This document shows, one piece after another, positions 17,760 to 25,877 of a DNA stretch of 32,625 nt. The DNA is from Acidobacteriota bacterium (lineage in GTDB: Bacteria; Acidobacteriota; Vicinamibacteria; Vicinamibacterales; UBA8438): positions 1-32,625 of the forward strand of contig VXME01000143.1 in assembly GCA_009861545.1 (NCBI GenBank). The letters run 5' to 3'. The translations under genes were made by a program, and so were the position numbers. A model generated the notes under the pieces. The model made no database searches. It saw nothing but the letters and a program-made list of their open reading frames with translations, and was not told the DNA's origin. Numbering within the stretch: position 1 is the first letter of the stretch; each line of letters starts with the position of its first letter.

Positions 17760-19168
17760 AGAATGTAGCGGGAGAGATCCTCGTCCTCGACGATCTCCGA
17801 CAGCATGCGATCGACGTACTCTGCGTCGATGACGACGCGCGTCTCCCCCAGATCGGGCGCGTCGAACGAGATCTCGTCGAGCAGCTTCTCCATGACGGTG
17901 TGCAGGCGGCGCGCCCCGATGTTCTCGCTCCGGTCGTTGACGAGACTGGCGATCTCCGCGATCCGCCGCACCGCCCCTTCGTCGAAATGCAGGTCGATGC
18001 CTTCCGTGCCGAGCAACGCCCGGTACTGCGTCACGAGGGCGCCCTGCGGCTCGGTCAGGATGCGCACGAAGTCATCCGTCCCCAGCGCCTCGAGCTCCAC
18101 GCGAATGGGGAACCGGCCCTGGAGCTCCGGGATCAGGTCGGACGGCTTGGCCACGTGGAAGGCGCCGGCCGCGATGAACAGGATGTGGTCGGTTCTCGCC
18201 ATCCCGTGCTTCGTGTTGACGGTCGTCCCCTCCACGATCGGCAGGATGTCGCGCTGTACGCCCTCGCGGCTCACGTCCGGGCCGCCCTGCCTCCCGTCGC
18301 TGCCGGCGATCTTGTCGATCTCGTCGACGAAGATGATCCCCGCCTGCTCCACGCGCTCTATCGCCGCGCGGCCGACGCTCTCCATGTCGACGAGCTTCTG
18401 CTCCTCCTCGCGGGCGAGGTGCTCGGCCGCTTCCGGCACCTTCATCCGGCGCTTCCGGCTGCGCCCCTGAAACAGGCCCGGCAGCATGTCCTTCATCTTG
18501 ACGTCGATCTCCTCGATCGACGATCCGGCGATGACCTCGAAGGACGGAAACGACGACTCGCGAACCTCCAGCTCCACCACGCGCGCGTCGAGGCCGCCCG
18601 CGCGGAGCTGGTCCCGCAGCTTCTCGCGGGTGCGTCCCGCCGCCTCCCGCAACGCCCGGGGATCGACCGACGAGTCCGGGCCGGCCGGAGAAGCCGGCAC
18701 GACCGGCGCCGGCCGCATCGGCGGCACCAGCAGATCGAGCAGACGTTCCTCGGCGTTGGCCCGCGCCTTGTCCCGCACCTCGACGATCCGCTCGTCGCGC
18801 ACCATCGTGACGGCCAGCTCCACCAGGTCGCGGACCATCGACTCCACGTCGCGTCCCACGTAGCCCACCTCGGTGAACTTCGACGCCTCCACCTTGATGA
18901 ACGGCGACTGGGCGAGTCGCGCGAGCCGGCGGGCGACCTCGGTCTTGCCGACGCCGGTCGGCCCGATCATGAGGATGTTCTTGGGCGCGACCTCTTCGGC
19001 GAGCTCGGGGGGCAGCTTCTGCCGCCGCATCCGGTTGCGAAGCGCGATCGCCACCGCGCGCTTGGCCTGGTGCTGTCCGACGACGTGCCGGTCGAGCTCG
19101 GCCACGATCTCGCGCGGCGTGAGGGTTCCGACCGAGGAAGCGGCTGTCTCGGGCAGGTAGATGGGCAC
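17756..19168 (-). CDS. hslU: ATP-dependent protease ATPase subunit HslU (ClpY)
   Basis: AAA+ unfoldase that feeds substrates to the HslV peptidase in the cytoplasm. The 470 residues contain [17 protein letters not shown] (family N-terminus), Walker A GPTGVGKT at 69-76, the pore-loop region [16 protein letters not shown], the intermediate domain (about 110-240), and Walker [12 protein letters not shown]. Also present are the sensor region [25 protein letters not shown] and the C-terminal tail EDLSRYIL that activates HslV. E. coli HslU has 443 residues; the extra length is mostly in the intermediate domain ([16 protein letters not shown]). The start is GTG 19168, two bases after the hslV stop, and the mature sequence then begins PIYLPE. 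An upstream ATG at 19213 would only add hslV-overlapping sequence. Confidence 0.97.
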   Translation of the reverse strand: MPIYLPETAASSVGTLTPREIVAELDRHVVGQHQAKRAVAIALRNRMRRQKLPPELAEEVAPKNILMIGPTGVGKTEVARRLARLAQSPFIKVEASKFTEVGYVGRDVESMVRDLVELAVTMVRDERIVEVRDKARANAEERLLDLLVPPMRPAPVVPASPAGPDSSVDPRALREAAGRTREKLRDQLRAGGLDARVVELEVRESSFPSFEVIAGSSIEEIDVKMKDMLPGLFQGRSRKRRMKVPEAAEHLAREEEQKLVDMESVGRAAIERVEQAGIIFVDEIDKIAGSDGRQGGPDVSREGVQRDILPIVEGTTVNTKHGMARTDHILFIAAGAFHVAKPSDLIPELQGRFPIRVELEALGTDDFVRILTEPQGALVTQYRALLGTEGIDLHFDEGAVRRIAEIASLVNDRSENIGARRLHTVMEKLLDEISFDAPDLGETRVVIDAEYVDRMLSEIVEDEDLSRYIL

Positions 19169-19170
19169 GA

Positions 19171-19716
19171 CTAGAGTTCCTCGATGGTGACATTGGCATT
19201 CGAATAAATGCAAATGTCGGCGGCGATGCGCATCGCCTCGTCGGCAATCGTGCGCGGGTCGAGCTCGGTGCGCCGCGCCAGCGCCTTGGCGGCGGCCATG
19301 GCGTAGGGACCGCCGGAGCCGATCGCCACGATCCCGTCGTCCGGCTCGATGAGATCGCCGGTGCCCGAGAGCAGAAACGTCGCCTTGACGTCGGCCACGA
19401 CGAGCATCGCGTCGAGGCGCCGCAGGGCCCGGTCGGTGCGCCAGTCCTTGGCCAGCTCCACCACCGCGCGCTCCAGGTTGCCGCGGTGCTGCTCCAGCTT
19501 GGCGTCGAAGCGCGAGAAGAGCGCGAACGAATCGGCGGCCGAGCCGGCGAACCCGGCCAGCACGCGGTCGTGGTAGAGCCGCCGGATCTTGCGCGCGGTC
19601 TGCTTGACCACCGTCGTGCCGAGCGTGACCTGGCCGTCGCTCGCCATCACCGCCTTGTCCTCCCGGCGGACGGCCAGGACCGTCGTGCTCCGGAATCCCG
19701 CAGACGTCGCCGTCAT
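19171..19716 (-). CDS. hslV: ATP-dependent protease peptidase subunit HslV (ClpQ)
   Basis: Threonine peptidase of the HslUV protease. The 181 residues align closely with E. coli HslV through [59 protein letters not shown] and [16 protein letters not shown]. In E. coli the catalytic threonine follows the initiator methionine directly; here the matching TTV begins at T11, so ten residues ([10 protein letters not shown]) would have to be removed first, like a short propeptide. The ATG at 19716 overlaps the stop of the transporter gene (ATGA), and there is no start codon right before TTV, which supports the longer form. It is followed by hslU after two bases. Confidence 0.97.
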   Translation of the reverse strand: MTATSAGFRSTTVLAVRREDKAVMASDGQVTLGTTVVKQTARKIRRLYHDRVLAGFAGSAADSFALFSRFDAKLEQHRGNLERAVVELAKDWRTDRALRRLDAMLVVADVKATFLLSGTGDLIEPDDGIVAIGSGGPYAMAAAKALARRTELDPRTIADEAMRIAADICIYSNANVTIEEL

Positions 19717-21137
19717 CCGCCGTCCTCCCCGGCTGCCGCGCGGCGGCGGAACAGCAGATACAGCGGCAGGCCTGCCGCGATGAGCAGCACGCCGGCGCCC
19801 GCCGCGGCCGGCTCGCGCCAGATCTCGTTCACGACCATGGCGGCGCAGGCGGCGACGAAAATGCCGGGCGCCAGCGGATAGCCCCAGGCCCGGAACGGAC
19901 GGGGGGCCGCAGGCTCGCGGCGCCGGAGGACGAACAGCGCGGCCACGGCGGCGCCGGCGAACGTGACCACGGCGAACCCGGTGTAGAGCAGCAACTGCTC
20001 GAAAGTGCCGGCCAGCACGAGCACACCGCTCCAGATGCTCTGCGCGACGATGGCGGCCACGGGAGTCCGGTACTTCGGATGCACCCGCGCGGCGCCCGCG
20101 AAGAACTGTCCGTCGCGGGCCATGGCGAAGTAGACCCGCGGCCCGGCCAGCACCATGGCGCTGACGCTCGCGGCGATCATGATCACCGACGCGGCGGCGA
20201 GGACCGCACCGACGCCGGCCCCGAACAGCCGCTCCCCCGCCGCATCGAGGATGGGTGCACGGTCCGCGCCGAGGTCGACGGCGCCCAGATCGGCGAGCGG
20301 CATCGCGTAGACATAGAGGAGATTCAGCAGCACGTAGACGACGACGACCGTCGCGGTGCCGGCGGCTATCGCGAGCGGCACGTTGCGGCCCGGGTCCCGG
20401 ATCTCCTCCGCGACGTACGTGGCCGCGTTCCAGCCGGAATAGCTGAACATGATGGGAACGAGCGCGAGGAGCCAGAGCGCGGGTGTCACGGGCCCGCCCG
20501 GCGCGCCGAAGTGCGCCACCGAGCCGTCGCCGATCGTGAAGCCGAGAGCGACGAGCACGACGAGCACGGCGACCTTCGCGCCCGCCAGCAGATTCTGCAC
20601 GATCCGGCCCGGGCCGAGGCCGAGCACGTGGACCGCGGTCAGGGCCGCGATCGCCGTCAGGGCCACAACGGTCCGCGGCGAGATCGACAGCGTGACGACC
20701 ACCAGCGGGATGCTCACGAACGGCGTCGCATCGCCCGCCGCCGGCAGGAACCGGCCGAGGTAGCTCGCGATCCCGACGGCCCCGAGGGCGATGGCGCCCG
20801 AGAACCCCGCGATGAACGACGTCCACCCGGAGAGGAACCCGGCGGCCGGCCCGAACGCCTCCCGCAGATAGACGTACTCGCCCCCGGCCCGCGGCCGCAG
20901 CGTCGCCAGCTCGGCGTACGCCATGGCGCCGGCGAAGGCCAGCCCGCCGCCGGCCAGCCACGCCCCGAGCATCAGCCAGACGTCGGGCACCCAGACGGCG
21001 ACGAGCGCCGGCACCAGGAAGATGCCGCTGCCGATGACGTTCGAGACGATGATCGACGCGCCGTCGAGCGCACCGAGCCCCCGAACGAGCGACGGGGATG
21101 ATGTGGCGGAAGGCACGGGTGCGCCGGGAGCGCTCAC
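19713..21137 (-). CDS. APC-superfamily amino acid permease
   Basis: An inner-membrane amino acid or amine transporter. The 474 residues are almost entirely hydrophobic helices, about twelve, after a short soluble start. The first helix carries [12 protein letters not shown], the substrate-binding GSGIF motif of the APC/LAT family. Other family features are [39 protein letters not shown] and [17 protein letters not shown]. The start is taken as GTG 21137, which overlaps the stop of the upstream gene by four bases (GTGA). A longer form from 21185 would read into that gene. The substrate is not predictable from sequence. The gene is coupled to hslV at its other end by ATGA, a curious pairing of a permease with a protease. 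Confidence 0.9.
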   Translation of the reverse strand: MSAPGAPVPSATSSPSLVRGLGALDGASIIVSNVIGSGIFLVPALVAVWVPDVWLMLGAWLAGGGLAFAGAMAYAELATLRPRAGGEYVYLREAFGPAAGFLSGWTSFIAGFSGAIALGAVGIASYLGRFLPAAGDATPFVSIPLVVVTLSISPRTVVALTAIAALTAVHVLGLGPGRIVQNLLAGAKVAVLVVLVALGFTIGDGSVAHFGAPGGPVTPALWLLALVPIMFSYSGWNAATYVAEEIRDPGRNVPLAIAAGTATVVVVYVLLNLLYVYAMPLADLGAVDLGADRAPILDAAGERLFGAGVGAVLAAASVIMIAASVSAMVLAGPRVYFAMARDGQFFAGAARVHPKYRTPVAAIVAQSIWSGVLVLAGTFEQLLLYTGFAVVTFAGAAVAALFVLRRREPAAPRPFRAWGYPLAPGIFVAACAAMVVNEIWREPAAAGAGVLLIAAGLPLYLLFRRRAAAGEDGG

Positions 21138-21709
21138 TGGGTCAGCAGTTGGCGATCGATCGGGAACTCGCCCAGCTTGGCCCACTGCTCGGCGCGGTGC
21201 TTGACGAACAATTCGATCTTGACGTCGACGAAATCCCGGTGACCGAGCATTTCGGCCAGCGACTGCTCGCCGGTATAGCCAAGGCTGGACTCCATCGTGA
21301 ACGGGCCGAGGCCGTCGCCCGGCACCACCCCTTCACGGCCCACCGCGCGGACCAGGGCGCTGCCCCATTCCTGATCCTCACCCAGACAGGTCCCGGCCTC
21401 GTCGTCGGCCGGCGAGACCGGTTCCTCCGGCTCCGGCTGCCCCGCGTAGAGAACCATGCAGCGCCGGAAGACGCCGTTCAACTGCAGCGTCCGGAGGCGT
21501 TGCTCCGATACGTTCTCGAGGCGGAACGAAACCGTCGGCACCAGCTTGTTGCGGCCGAACTCGTCGAATCCGACGTCGAGCCAGCCGGTCGTCAGGTCGG
21601 TCACGTCCAGCGCGGTCTGGACGTCGAGCGGGGTGCAGGCGCTTCCGGACAGGGCGGCGGACAGCGCGAGCGCGAGCGCCGCGCGCGCCGGGCGGCGAAC
21701 CATGGACAT
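21134..21709 (-). CDS. Putative lipoprotein of unknown function
   Basis: Not recognised. The 191 residues start with a basic, alanine- and leucine-rich signal peptide ([20 protein letters not shown]) followed by SGSAC, where C25 could be lipidated, although glycine at −3 is not an ideal lipobox. The mature part is mixed alpha/beta with [38 protein letters not shown], an acidic proline-rich segment ([12 protein letters not shown]) and a C-terminal region [16 protein letters not shown]. The middle strands look like a single Ig-like or FxLYD-type beta sandwich, but this is only an impression. A second ATG at 21703 is an alternative start. Its stop overlaps the GTG of the transporter gene. Confidence 0.65.
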   Translation of the reverse strand: MSMVRRPARAALALALSAALSGSACTPLDVQTALDVTDLTTGWLDVGFDEFGRNKLVPTVSFRLENVSEQRLRTLQLNGVFRRCMVLYAGQPEPEEPVSPADDEAGTCLGEDQEWGSALVRAVGREGVVPGDGLGPFTMESSLGYTGEQSLAEMLGHRDFVDVKIELFVKHRAEQWAKLGEFPIDRQLLTQ

Positions 21710-21761
21710 GCTGGAATTGTAGTGCAGAAGTCCACGCCGTTCTACGGCACGGACTCCCGGC

Positions 21762-22544
21762 TCAGAAGGACGAGACGTCGACCCGCGCCCGGACCTCGTC
21801 CAGCGTCATGCGGCCGGCGTGCAGCGCGGCCACGTCGCCCGCCCTGACCCGCACCGTCGTGTCCCGTCCCGGCAAGCCGCGCGTGTCGCGTGCGATCACC
21901 GTCAGCCAGTCGTTCCCGTCGAGCAGCGCGCCCAGCGGCCCGCCGTAGCCCAGGAGCGCGTCGAGGAGCATCTCCCGCAGCGCTTCCTGATACACCGTGT
22001 GCAGGTCCGGCGCCGACGCGTCCGGCGCGTTGGCTCCCCCCGGCGGGGGCGCGTCGCCGGGAGCGGCGAGCCCCGGCCGATCCGGCGCGGCCGCGGCGCC
22101 GCCCGGCGTGAAGACGACCCGCCGCCCGGCGTTCGGGTCGAGCTCGCGCAGCACCGGAGGAAGCGCCCCCGACACGCGCAGCTCCTGAAGCGCCCTCCGA
22201 ATCCTCCGCAGGTCCGCGTCCATCATCTCCAGGGACCAGAGGACGCTCTGCCGCAGCACGGGGCACTCGACGTCGAAGAAGACGCCGTACCCGGCCAGGC
22301 GGAACCCCCGCACCTGGGCCGGCCCCGCGAACAGCATGAGACCCGGCGTCCAGGGCGGCATCTGCTGCTCGACGCCGCGCGCACTCAGCGCGACCGCCCG
22401 CGACAGCACGTGCTCCAGGACCTGAATCTGCGCGGTCAGCGGGTCGGCGTCGGCCCGCTCCGCGCCCGCCGGCGCCGCGCCCTGCGCCGTCGCGGATCCG
22501 GCGCCGGCGACGGTCAGGACGACGACGAGCGTTGCGATTCCCAT
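21762..22544 (-). CDS. Exported protein of unknown function
   Basis: Not recognised. The 260 residues have a signal peptide (MGIATLVVVLTVAGAGSATAQ) and a first domain with LTAQIQVLEHVLSRAVAL, MPPWTPGLMLFAGPAQVRGF and LAGYGVFFDVECPVLRQSVLW. This is followed by a flexible Gly/Pro/Ala linker at about 155-190 and a second helical segment with TVYQEALREMLLDALLGYGG, DGNDWLTVIARD and a charged end. It lies 27 nt after the anti-sigma factor gene and is probably in the same transcript, so it may belong to an envelope-stress response. The start is the ATG at 22544. No catalytic motif was seen. Confidence 0.7.
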   Translation of the reverse strand: MGIATLVVVLTVAGAGSATAQGAAPAGAERADADPLTAQIQVLEHVLSRAVALSARGVEQQMPPWTPGLMLFAGPAQVRGFRLAGYGVFFDVECPVLRQSVLWSLEMMDADLRRIRRALQELRVSGALPPVLRELDPNAGRRVVFTPGGAAAAPDRPGLAAPGDAPPPGGANAPDASAPDLHTVYQEALREMLLDALLGYGGPLGALLDGNDWLTVIARDTRGLPGRDTTVRVRAGDVAALHAGRMTLDEVRARVDVSSF

Positions 22545-22571
22545 GTCCCTGTCCCGTGCATTCCCGCGCCG

Positions 22572-23342
22572 CTACTGCTGGGCGACGCGCACCATGTAGT
22601 CGGCAAGACTGTCGACCTCCTGCTGCATGCGCAACTGGTCCGCCTGCCGGTGCAGGTCGACCTCCTGCGCCAGCCGCATCAGTCCCGACGCGAACTCCTG
22701 CCGCTGCCGGCGCTCGCTCTCCGCCATCAGCACCTGGACCTCGCGCAGCCAATCGTCAGTGGCGGGAAGGGCCGCACCGCCCCCGCCCGGCAGGGATCGC
22801 CCGACGGCCGGAGCGGCGCCGGTCCGCTGCGCCAGGAGCTCCTCGCGAAGCGCCGCCTCCAGAGCGGCCAGCTCGGCGCGCCAGGGCGGCGTCTCTTCGG
22901 CCGCCGCCACCGGCTGCGGCCGGACCGCGCCATCCATCGGCTGCGTCTCGCCGCCGCCCGGCTCCGACCAGCCCATGCGAAACACGAAGCCGCCGTCGCC
23001 GTAGCGCACCTCGACGCTGGCGAGCGCGGCGCCCGCGACCAGGACCGTCGTCGCGGCGAGGGCGGCTCCCCATGCCGGGCGCAGCCCGCCCCCCGACCAC
23101 CAGGAGGAGGCAGACTTCGGTCGGGCCGCCTCCGCGTCGCCCTCCGCCACGACGCGGAACCCGAGCCGCGCATCCGGCGGCGCCCATGCCCGCAGCGTGC
23201 CGCGCAGCGCCGCGAAGCCGTCCAGCTCCGCCGCGCACGCCGCGCACGCCTGCAGGTGCCGCTCGACGTGCGCCCGCTCGGCGGGTTCGCACTCGTCGTA
23301 GACATAGGCCACCAGGGCTTCGTTCTCCGGGCAGTCAGACAC
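22572..23342 (-). CDS. Zinc-finger anti-sigma factor, membrane-anchored
   Basis: Predicted to hold the ECF sigma factor encoded just upstream inactive at the membrane. The 256 residues begin with a cytoplasmic anti-sigma domain carrying the zinc motif H29-x3-C33-x2-C36 within ERAHVERHLQACAACAAEL. One hydrophobic helix (AALAATTVLVAGAALASVEV, about 93-112) follows, and then a periplasmic part with a long charged helix (WLREVQVLMAESERRQRQEF to the end), likely a coiled coil. The start is GTG 23342, 12 nt after the sigma factor stop. The sigma/anti-sigma order and spacing are the usual arrangement. What signal the periplasmic part senses cannot be told. Confidence 0.85.
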   Translation of the reverse strand: MSDCPENEALVAYVYDECEPAERAHVERHLQACAACAAELDGFAALRGTLRAWAPPDARLGFRVVAEGDAEAARPKSASSWWSGGGLRPAWGAALAATTVLVAGAALASVEVRYGDGGFVFRMGWSEPGGGETQPMDGAVRPQPVAAAEETPPWRAELAALEAALREELLAQRTGAAPAVGRSLPGGGGAALPATDDWLREVQVLMAESERRQRQEFASGLMRLAQEVDLHRQADQLRMQQEVDSLADYMVRVAQQ

Positions 23343-23354
23343 TGGCTTCCCTCT

Positions 23355-23996
23355 TCAATCGCCTGCAGGGGGAGGATAGGACACCGCGCCCCGCTCCTGC
23401 AACGACGCGGCCCTGCCCAGCCCGTTCCGCTGGAGCTGCCGGCGGAGCGCGCTGAGCCCCTGGTACAGGCGAGTCTTGACCGTGCTCAGGGGACAACCCT
23501 GCAGGTCGGCGATCTCCTGAAACGTCAGGCCGTGGTACTCCTTCAACAGGATGGCGGTCCGCTGCGGCTCGGGGAGCGTCGCCATCACGCGCTCCACCGC
23601 CCGCCCGAGGTCGCGCCGCACGATCAACTCCTCCACGCTCTCCTCGGCCGGCTCGAGGGAGTGCGCCTGTTCCTGCTGCAGGTCGTCCGACGCCGGGACC
23701 ATCCTGACGCGCCGCTCCTTCCGGATCCAGTCCCGGCACAGGTTGAGCGCGATGCGGTAGAGCCACGACGAGAACCGCGCCTGCCCCTTGAACCCGCCGA
23801 TCGCCCGGAACGCCCGCAGGAACGCCTCCTGGCAAACGTCGCGCGCGTCCTCCTCGCGCCCCAGGGTGCGGTAGGCGAGCGCGAAGATCGGCCGCTCCCA
23901 GCGAACGACCAACTGGTTGAATGCGCCCGTGTCCCCGCCCGCGGCGAGGGCCACGAGCTGCTCGTCGGTGGCGTCGGTTGCTGCCGTCGCGGTCAT
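23355..23996 (-). CDS. ECF-type RNA polymerase sigma factor (RpoE-like)
   Basis: Directs RNA polymerase to a regulon probably concerned with the envelope. The 213 residues show region 2 (DARDVCQEAFLRAFRAIGGF then FSSWLYRIALNLCRDWIRKE) and region 4 (LPEPQRTAILLKEYHGLTFQ then EIADLQGCPLSTVKTRLYQG), joined by an acidic linker; there is no region 3. The ATG at 23996 places MTATAATDATDEQLVALAAG before region 2, as in related sigma factors; the frame is open further upstream but that sequence overlaps the decayed vapC. Autoregulation is common in this family, but I see no clear −35/−10 pair in the short space upstream. Confidence 0.93.
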   Translation of the reverse strand: MTATAATDATDEQLVALAAGGDTGAFNQLVVRWERPIFALAYRTLGREEDARDVCQEAFLRAFRAIGGFKGQARFSSWLYRIALNLCRDWIRKERRVRMVPASDDLQQEQAHSLEPAEESVEELIVRRDLGRAVERVMATLPEPQRTAILLKEYHGLTFQEIADLQGCPLSTVKTRLYQGLSALRRQLQRNGLGRAASLQERGAVSYPPPAGD

Positions 23997-24052
23997 GGGC
24001 TCTGGGTACTTGGACGTCGAAGAGGCCCGAATGGTCTGGCGGCGGCCCCGTA

Positions 24053-24450
24053 TCAGGCGGTCAGGCCGCGGATCGGAATACCCATCGTCCGGGCGGCGTC
24101 CGACATGCGGAGATCGTACGTTGCGAGCTCGACGGTCTGTCCGTGCTGGCGCAGGTAGTCGGCCGACGCCAGATGCAGCGCGTCGAGGGTGCGAACCGGT
24201 ACGGGAAACGCACCGAGCGCGCGCGTGAGGACGGCGACAGTTCCAGCAGGACGATGCGTCCGAGGAGCGCCGCGGCCGCCTCGCCGTGGGATTCGGCGAA
24301 CGCCCGGGCATGCAGGATGGTCCAGACCTCGTACTCGATCAGGCGACTGGCGGCGAGCGTATTGTCCCAGAAGTCGGCAGGTGGACGTCGATTCTCCAGA
24401 AAGAGGTGCGCCAAGGTTACGGAGGCGTCGATGTAGACCTCGTCCAACAT
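24053..24450 (-). pseudogene. Frameshifted VapC-like PIN-domain toxin
   Basis: A PIN-domain ribonuclease toxin broken by a one-base frameshift. The N-terminal half reads VYIDASVTLAHLFLENRRPP, then RLIEYEVWTILHARAFAES and GRIVLLELSP. The C-terminal half continues in another frame as VLTRALGAFPVPVRTLDALH, LASADYLRQHGQ and LATYDLRMSDAARTMGIPI. Restoring one base near 24232 joins them into a normal-length VapC of about 130 residues. All four acidic residues of the active site are still encoded (IDAS, EYEVW, LDALH, TYD) but on both sides of the break. No separate start is clear: the frame runs in from the vapB remnant, and ATG 24450 (MLDEVYIDAS) is the nearest candidate. As read, no active toxin would be made. 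Confidence 0.75.
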
Positions 24451-24717
24451 CTCGAGCAGTTGTTTCAGCGTCATGATCGGCGCCGGCGGCGGCTCGGCTC
24501 CGGGGGCCGCCGCCGGCGCCAGCAGGCCCTCGCGCACCATGTCGGCGAGAAAACGCGTCGGCGAGGATGCGACTCGGCCCCGCGCGTGGCGGCACGATTT
24601 CGGCTACGACGCCGTCGCGGTCCGTCACGAGCACGCGGCGTCGACGGCGGTTGCGGTCTATCCTCCGGTGCGGAATGCGCGTTCTTGCCGTCCCGGACGT
24701 TACACATGCAGTTGCAT
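24451..24717 (-). pseudogene. Decayed VapB/Phd-type antitoxin, running into vapC
   Basis: Fragments in three frames read NVRDGK, then RTRIPH and RVLVTDRDGVVAEIVPP, then FLADMVREGLLAPA and PIMTLKQLLEML. Taken together this is the layout of the antitoxin that accompanies this VapC subgroup. One-base changes at about 24694 and in the AAAA run at 24550-24553 would restore a single frame. ATG 24717 has a GGAAAG ribosome-binding site but meets a stop after five codons; ATG 24707 avoids that. The C-terminal end has no stop of its own and continues in frame into the toxin (LLEMLDE joined to VYIDAS), as if the junction had been deleted. The pair is best read as a dead toxin-antitoxin locus. Confidence 0.65.
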
Positions 24718-24835
24718 CTTTCCGGTTGAGAGGTCCAGTCCCGCTTGAGCGCGATCTGACAGAGGAACGTCCGCGGGGCAGGTCCGAGTTGCACTGGGTC
24801 GCTTTGAGCGGTTCGGACCGAGCGACACGGCACCG

Positions 24836-25540
24836 TCACTGGAAGAGCGCAGCGATATTGAACGGGATGAATACCCCCAGGAAGAAACTCGTGTTTGTAC
24901 TTGGGGCCAGGGGGCCCTTGATGAACGCATTGTCTTTCATGGTCCGCGGATCGACCAAGGGAAACCGGTCGTACGCCTTCTGACGGTCGCGGTCGCCACC
25001 GCAGTCCTCGTCCGCTATGCAGCGAAATCGTTCGTAGTCTTCTTTGTGGGCTGGATCATCGAGCAGATCGCCGACCAGTCTCTCTGCGTCGCGTTCGAAA
25101 CCCGGCGCCAACTCCTGGCCCAGACGGAGTGCATATCCTCCACCGACGCTCAGCTTCTCCTGGACCCTCCAAGCGAGCCCCAACATGACTCCGTCGAAGG
25201 CGTTCGACGTCTTCCCCTCGAAGTTCGCGGCGACCACGATGTCCAACCGCCCGACGGGGAATCGCACGCCTGGGTTCAGCGCGTACCTCTGCCTGCTGTC
25301 GTTGACGACCTGCAACTCGTCGTCGACCACTGAAAAGTCGACAACGTCGTCTTTCCCCCACGTGAAGCCGACACCCAGCACGGGCTCCATCATCCGCGGG
25401 CCAGTGGTACTGGCCGACTCACCGCTGGGTCCAGCACCTGACGCCGCTTCCGGCGTCCTGCCTGCCGTCGCTGTTGCCGTTGCCGTCCCTGTTGCCGTCC
25501 CTGTTGCCGTCCCTGTTGCCGTCGCCGTGGCGGTCGCCAC
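24836..25540 (-). CDS. Exported beta-rich protein of unknown function, 5' end frameshifted
   Basis: Not recognised; possibly an outer-membrane barrel-like protein. The open part from GTG 25540 is 234 residues: a Thr/Ala repeat at the start (12-bp DNA repeat), then amphipathic strands such as EPVLGVGFTWGKDDVVDF, QRYALNPGVRFPVGRLDIVV and DGVMLGLAWRVQEKLSVGGG. A charged segment with two cysteines (RCIADEDCGGDRD) follows, and a final strand SFFLGVFIPFNIAALFQ. The GTG is probably not the real start: the same amino acid style continues upstream as DGETGETSDTP, and a signal peptide lies in another frame at 25734-25670. Adding one G in the run at 25567-25570 would join them. It lies 143 nt downstream of the FGE-domain gene if the signal peptide is included. 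Confidence 0.6.
   Translation of the reverse strand: MATATATATGTATGTATGTATATATAGRTPEAASGAGPSGESASTTGPRMMEPVLGVGFTWGKDDVVDFSVVDDELQVVNDSRQRYALNPGVRFPVGRLDIVVAANFEGKTSNAFDGVMLGLAWRVQEKLSVGGGYALRLGQELAPGFERDAERLVGDLLDDPAHKEDYERFRCIADEDCGGDRDRQKAYDRFPLVDPRTMKDNAFIKGPLAPSTNTSFFLGVFIPFNIAALFQ
25461..25530. repeat. 12-bp tandem repeat array
   Basis: CCCTGTTGCCGT occurs three times perfectly at 25487-25522, flanked by partial copies on both sides. On the minus strand it encodes a Gly-Thr-Ala-Thr repeat in the gene's frame. The unit is a multiple of three, so copy-number change would keep the frame. Confidence 0.85.
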
Positions 25541-25734
25541 CGGTGTATCCGACGTCTCTCCGGTCTCCCCGTCTCTGTCTCCTTGTCTGTTCCGGCCGTT
25601 CCGGCCAGCGGCGTTCCGGCCTGTCTGTGTTGGTCCCGGTTCTCGTTTCGCGCTTCATGCATCACGTGCGCGGCTTGCAGGGTTGCCCCTTTTGCCGCTA
25701 CTGCGAAGACCGTCAACAAGCACCAGTAAATCAC
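25541..25734 (-). other. Out-of-frame 5' end (signal peptide) of the preceding beta-rich protein gene
   Basis: From GTG 25734 this stretch encodes MIYWCLLTVFAVAAKGATLQ, a plausible signal peptide, followed by a polar segment ending TDKETETG. At the GGGG run (25570-25567, minus strand) the natural continuation ETGETSDTPVATATA lies one frame away. Either the gene is broken or one base of the homopolymer is missing from the assembly. Confidence 0.5.
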
Positions 25735-25877
25735 TGGTTCCAGCCGAATCGCTGCACGGTTTCCGGTCCGCCTTCCGGGTCCGGATGGCGGAGTGTGCCC
25801 CGGGTTTCGCAGCTCGCCGAGATTGCGCTGGCGCACCGCGAATCGCGTAGTACGAGGTTGTCGTCGATCAAGAGCCT

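Noticed and set aside
25461-25530. CRISPR-like array
   Set aside because: The units are 12 bp and directly adjacent, without spacers, and lie inside a coding frame.
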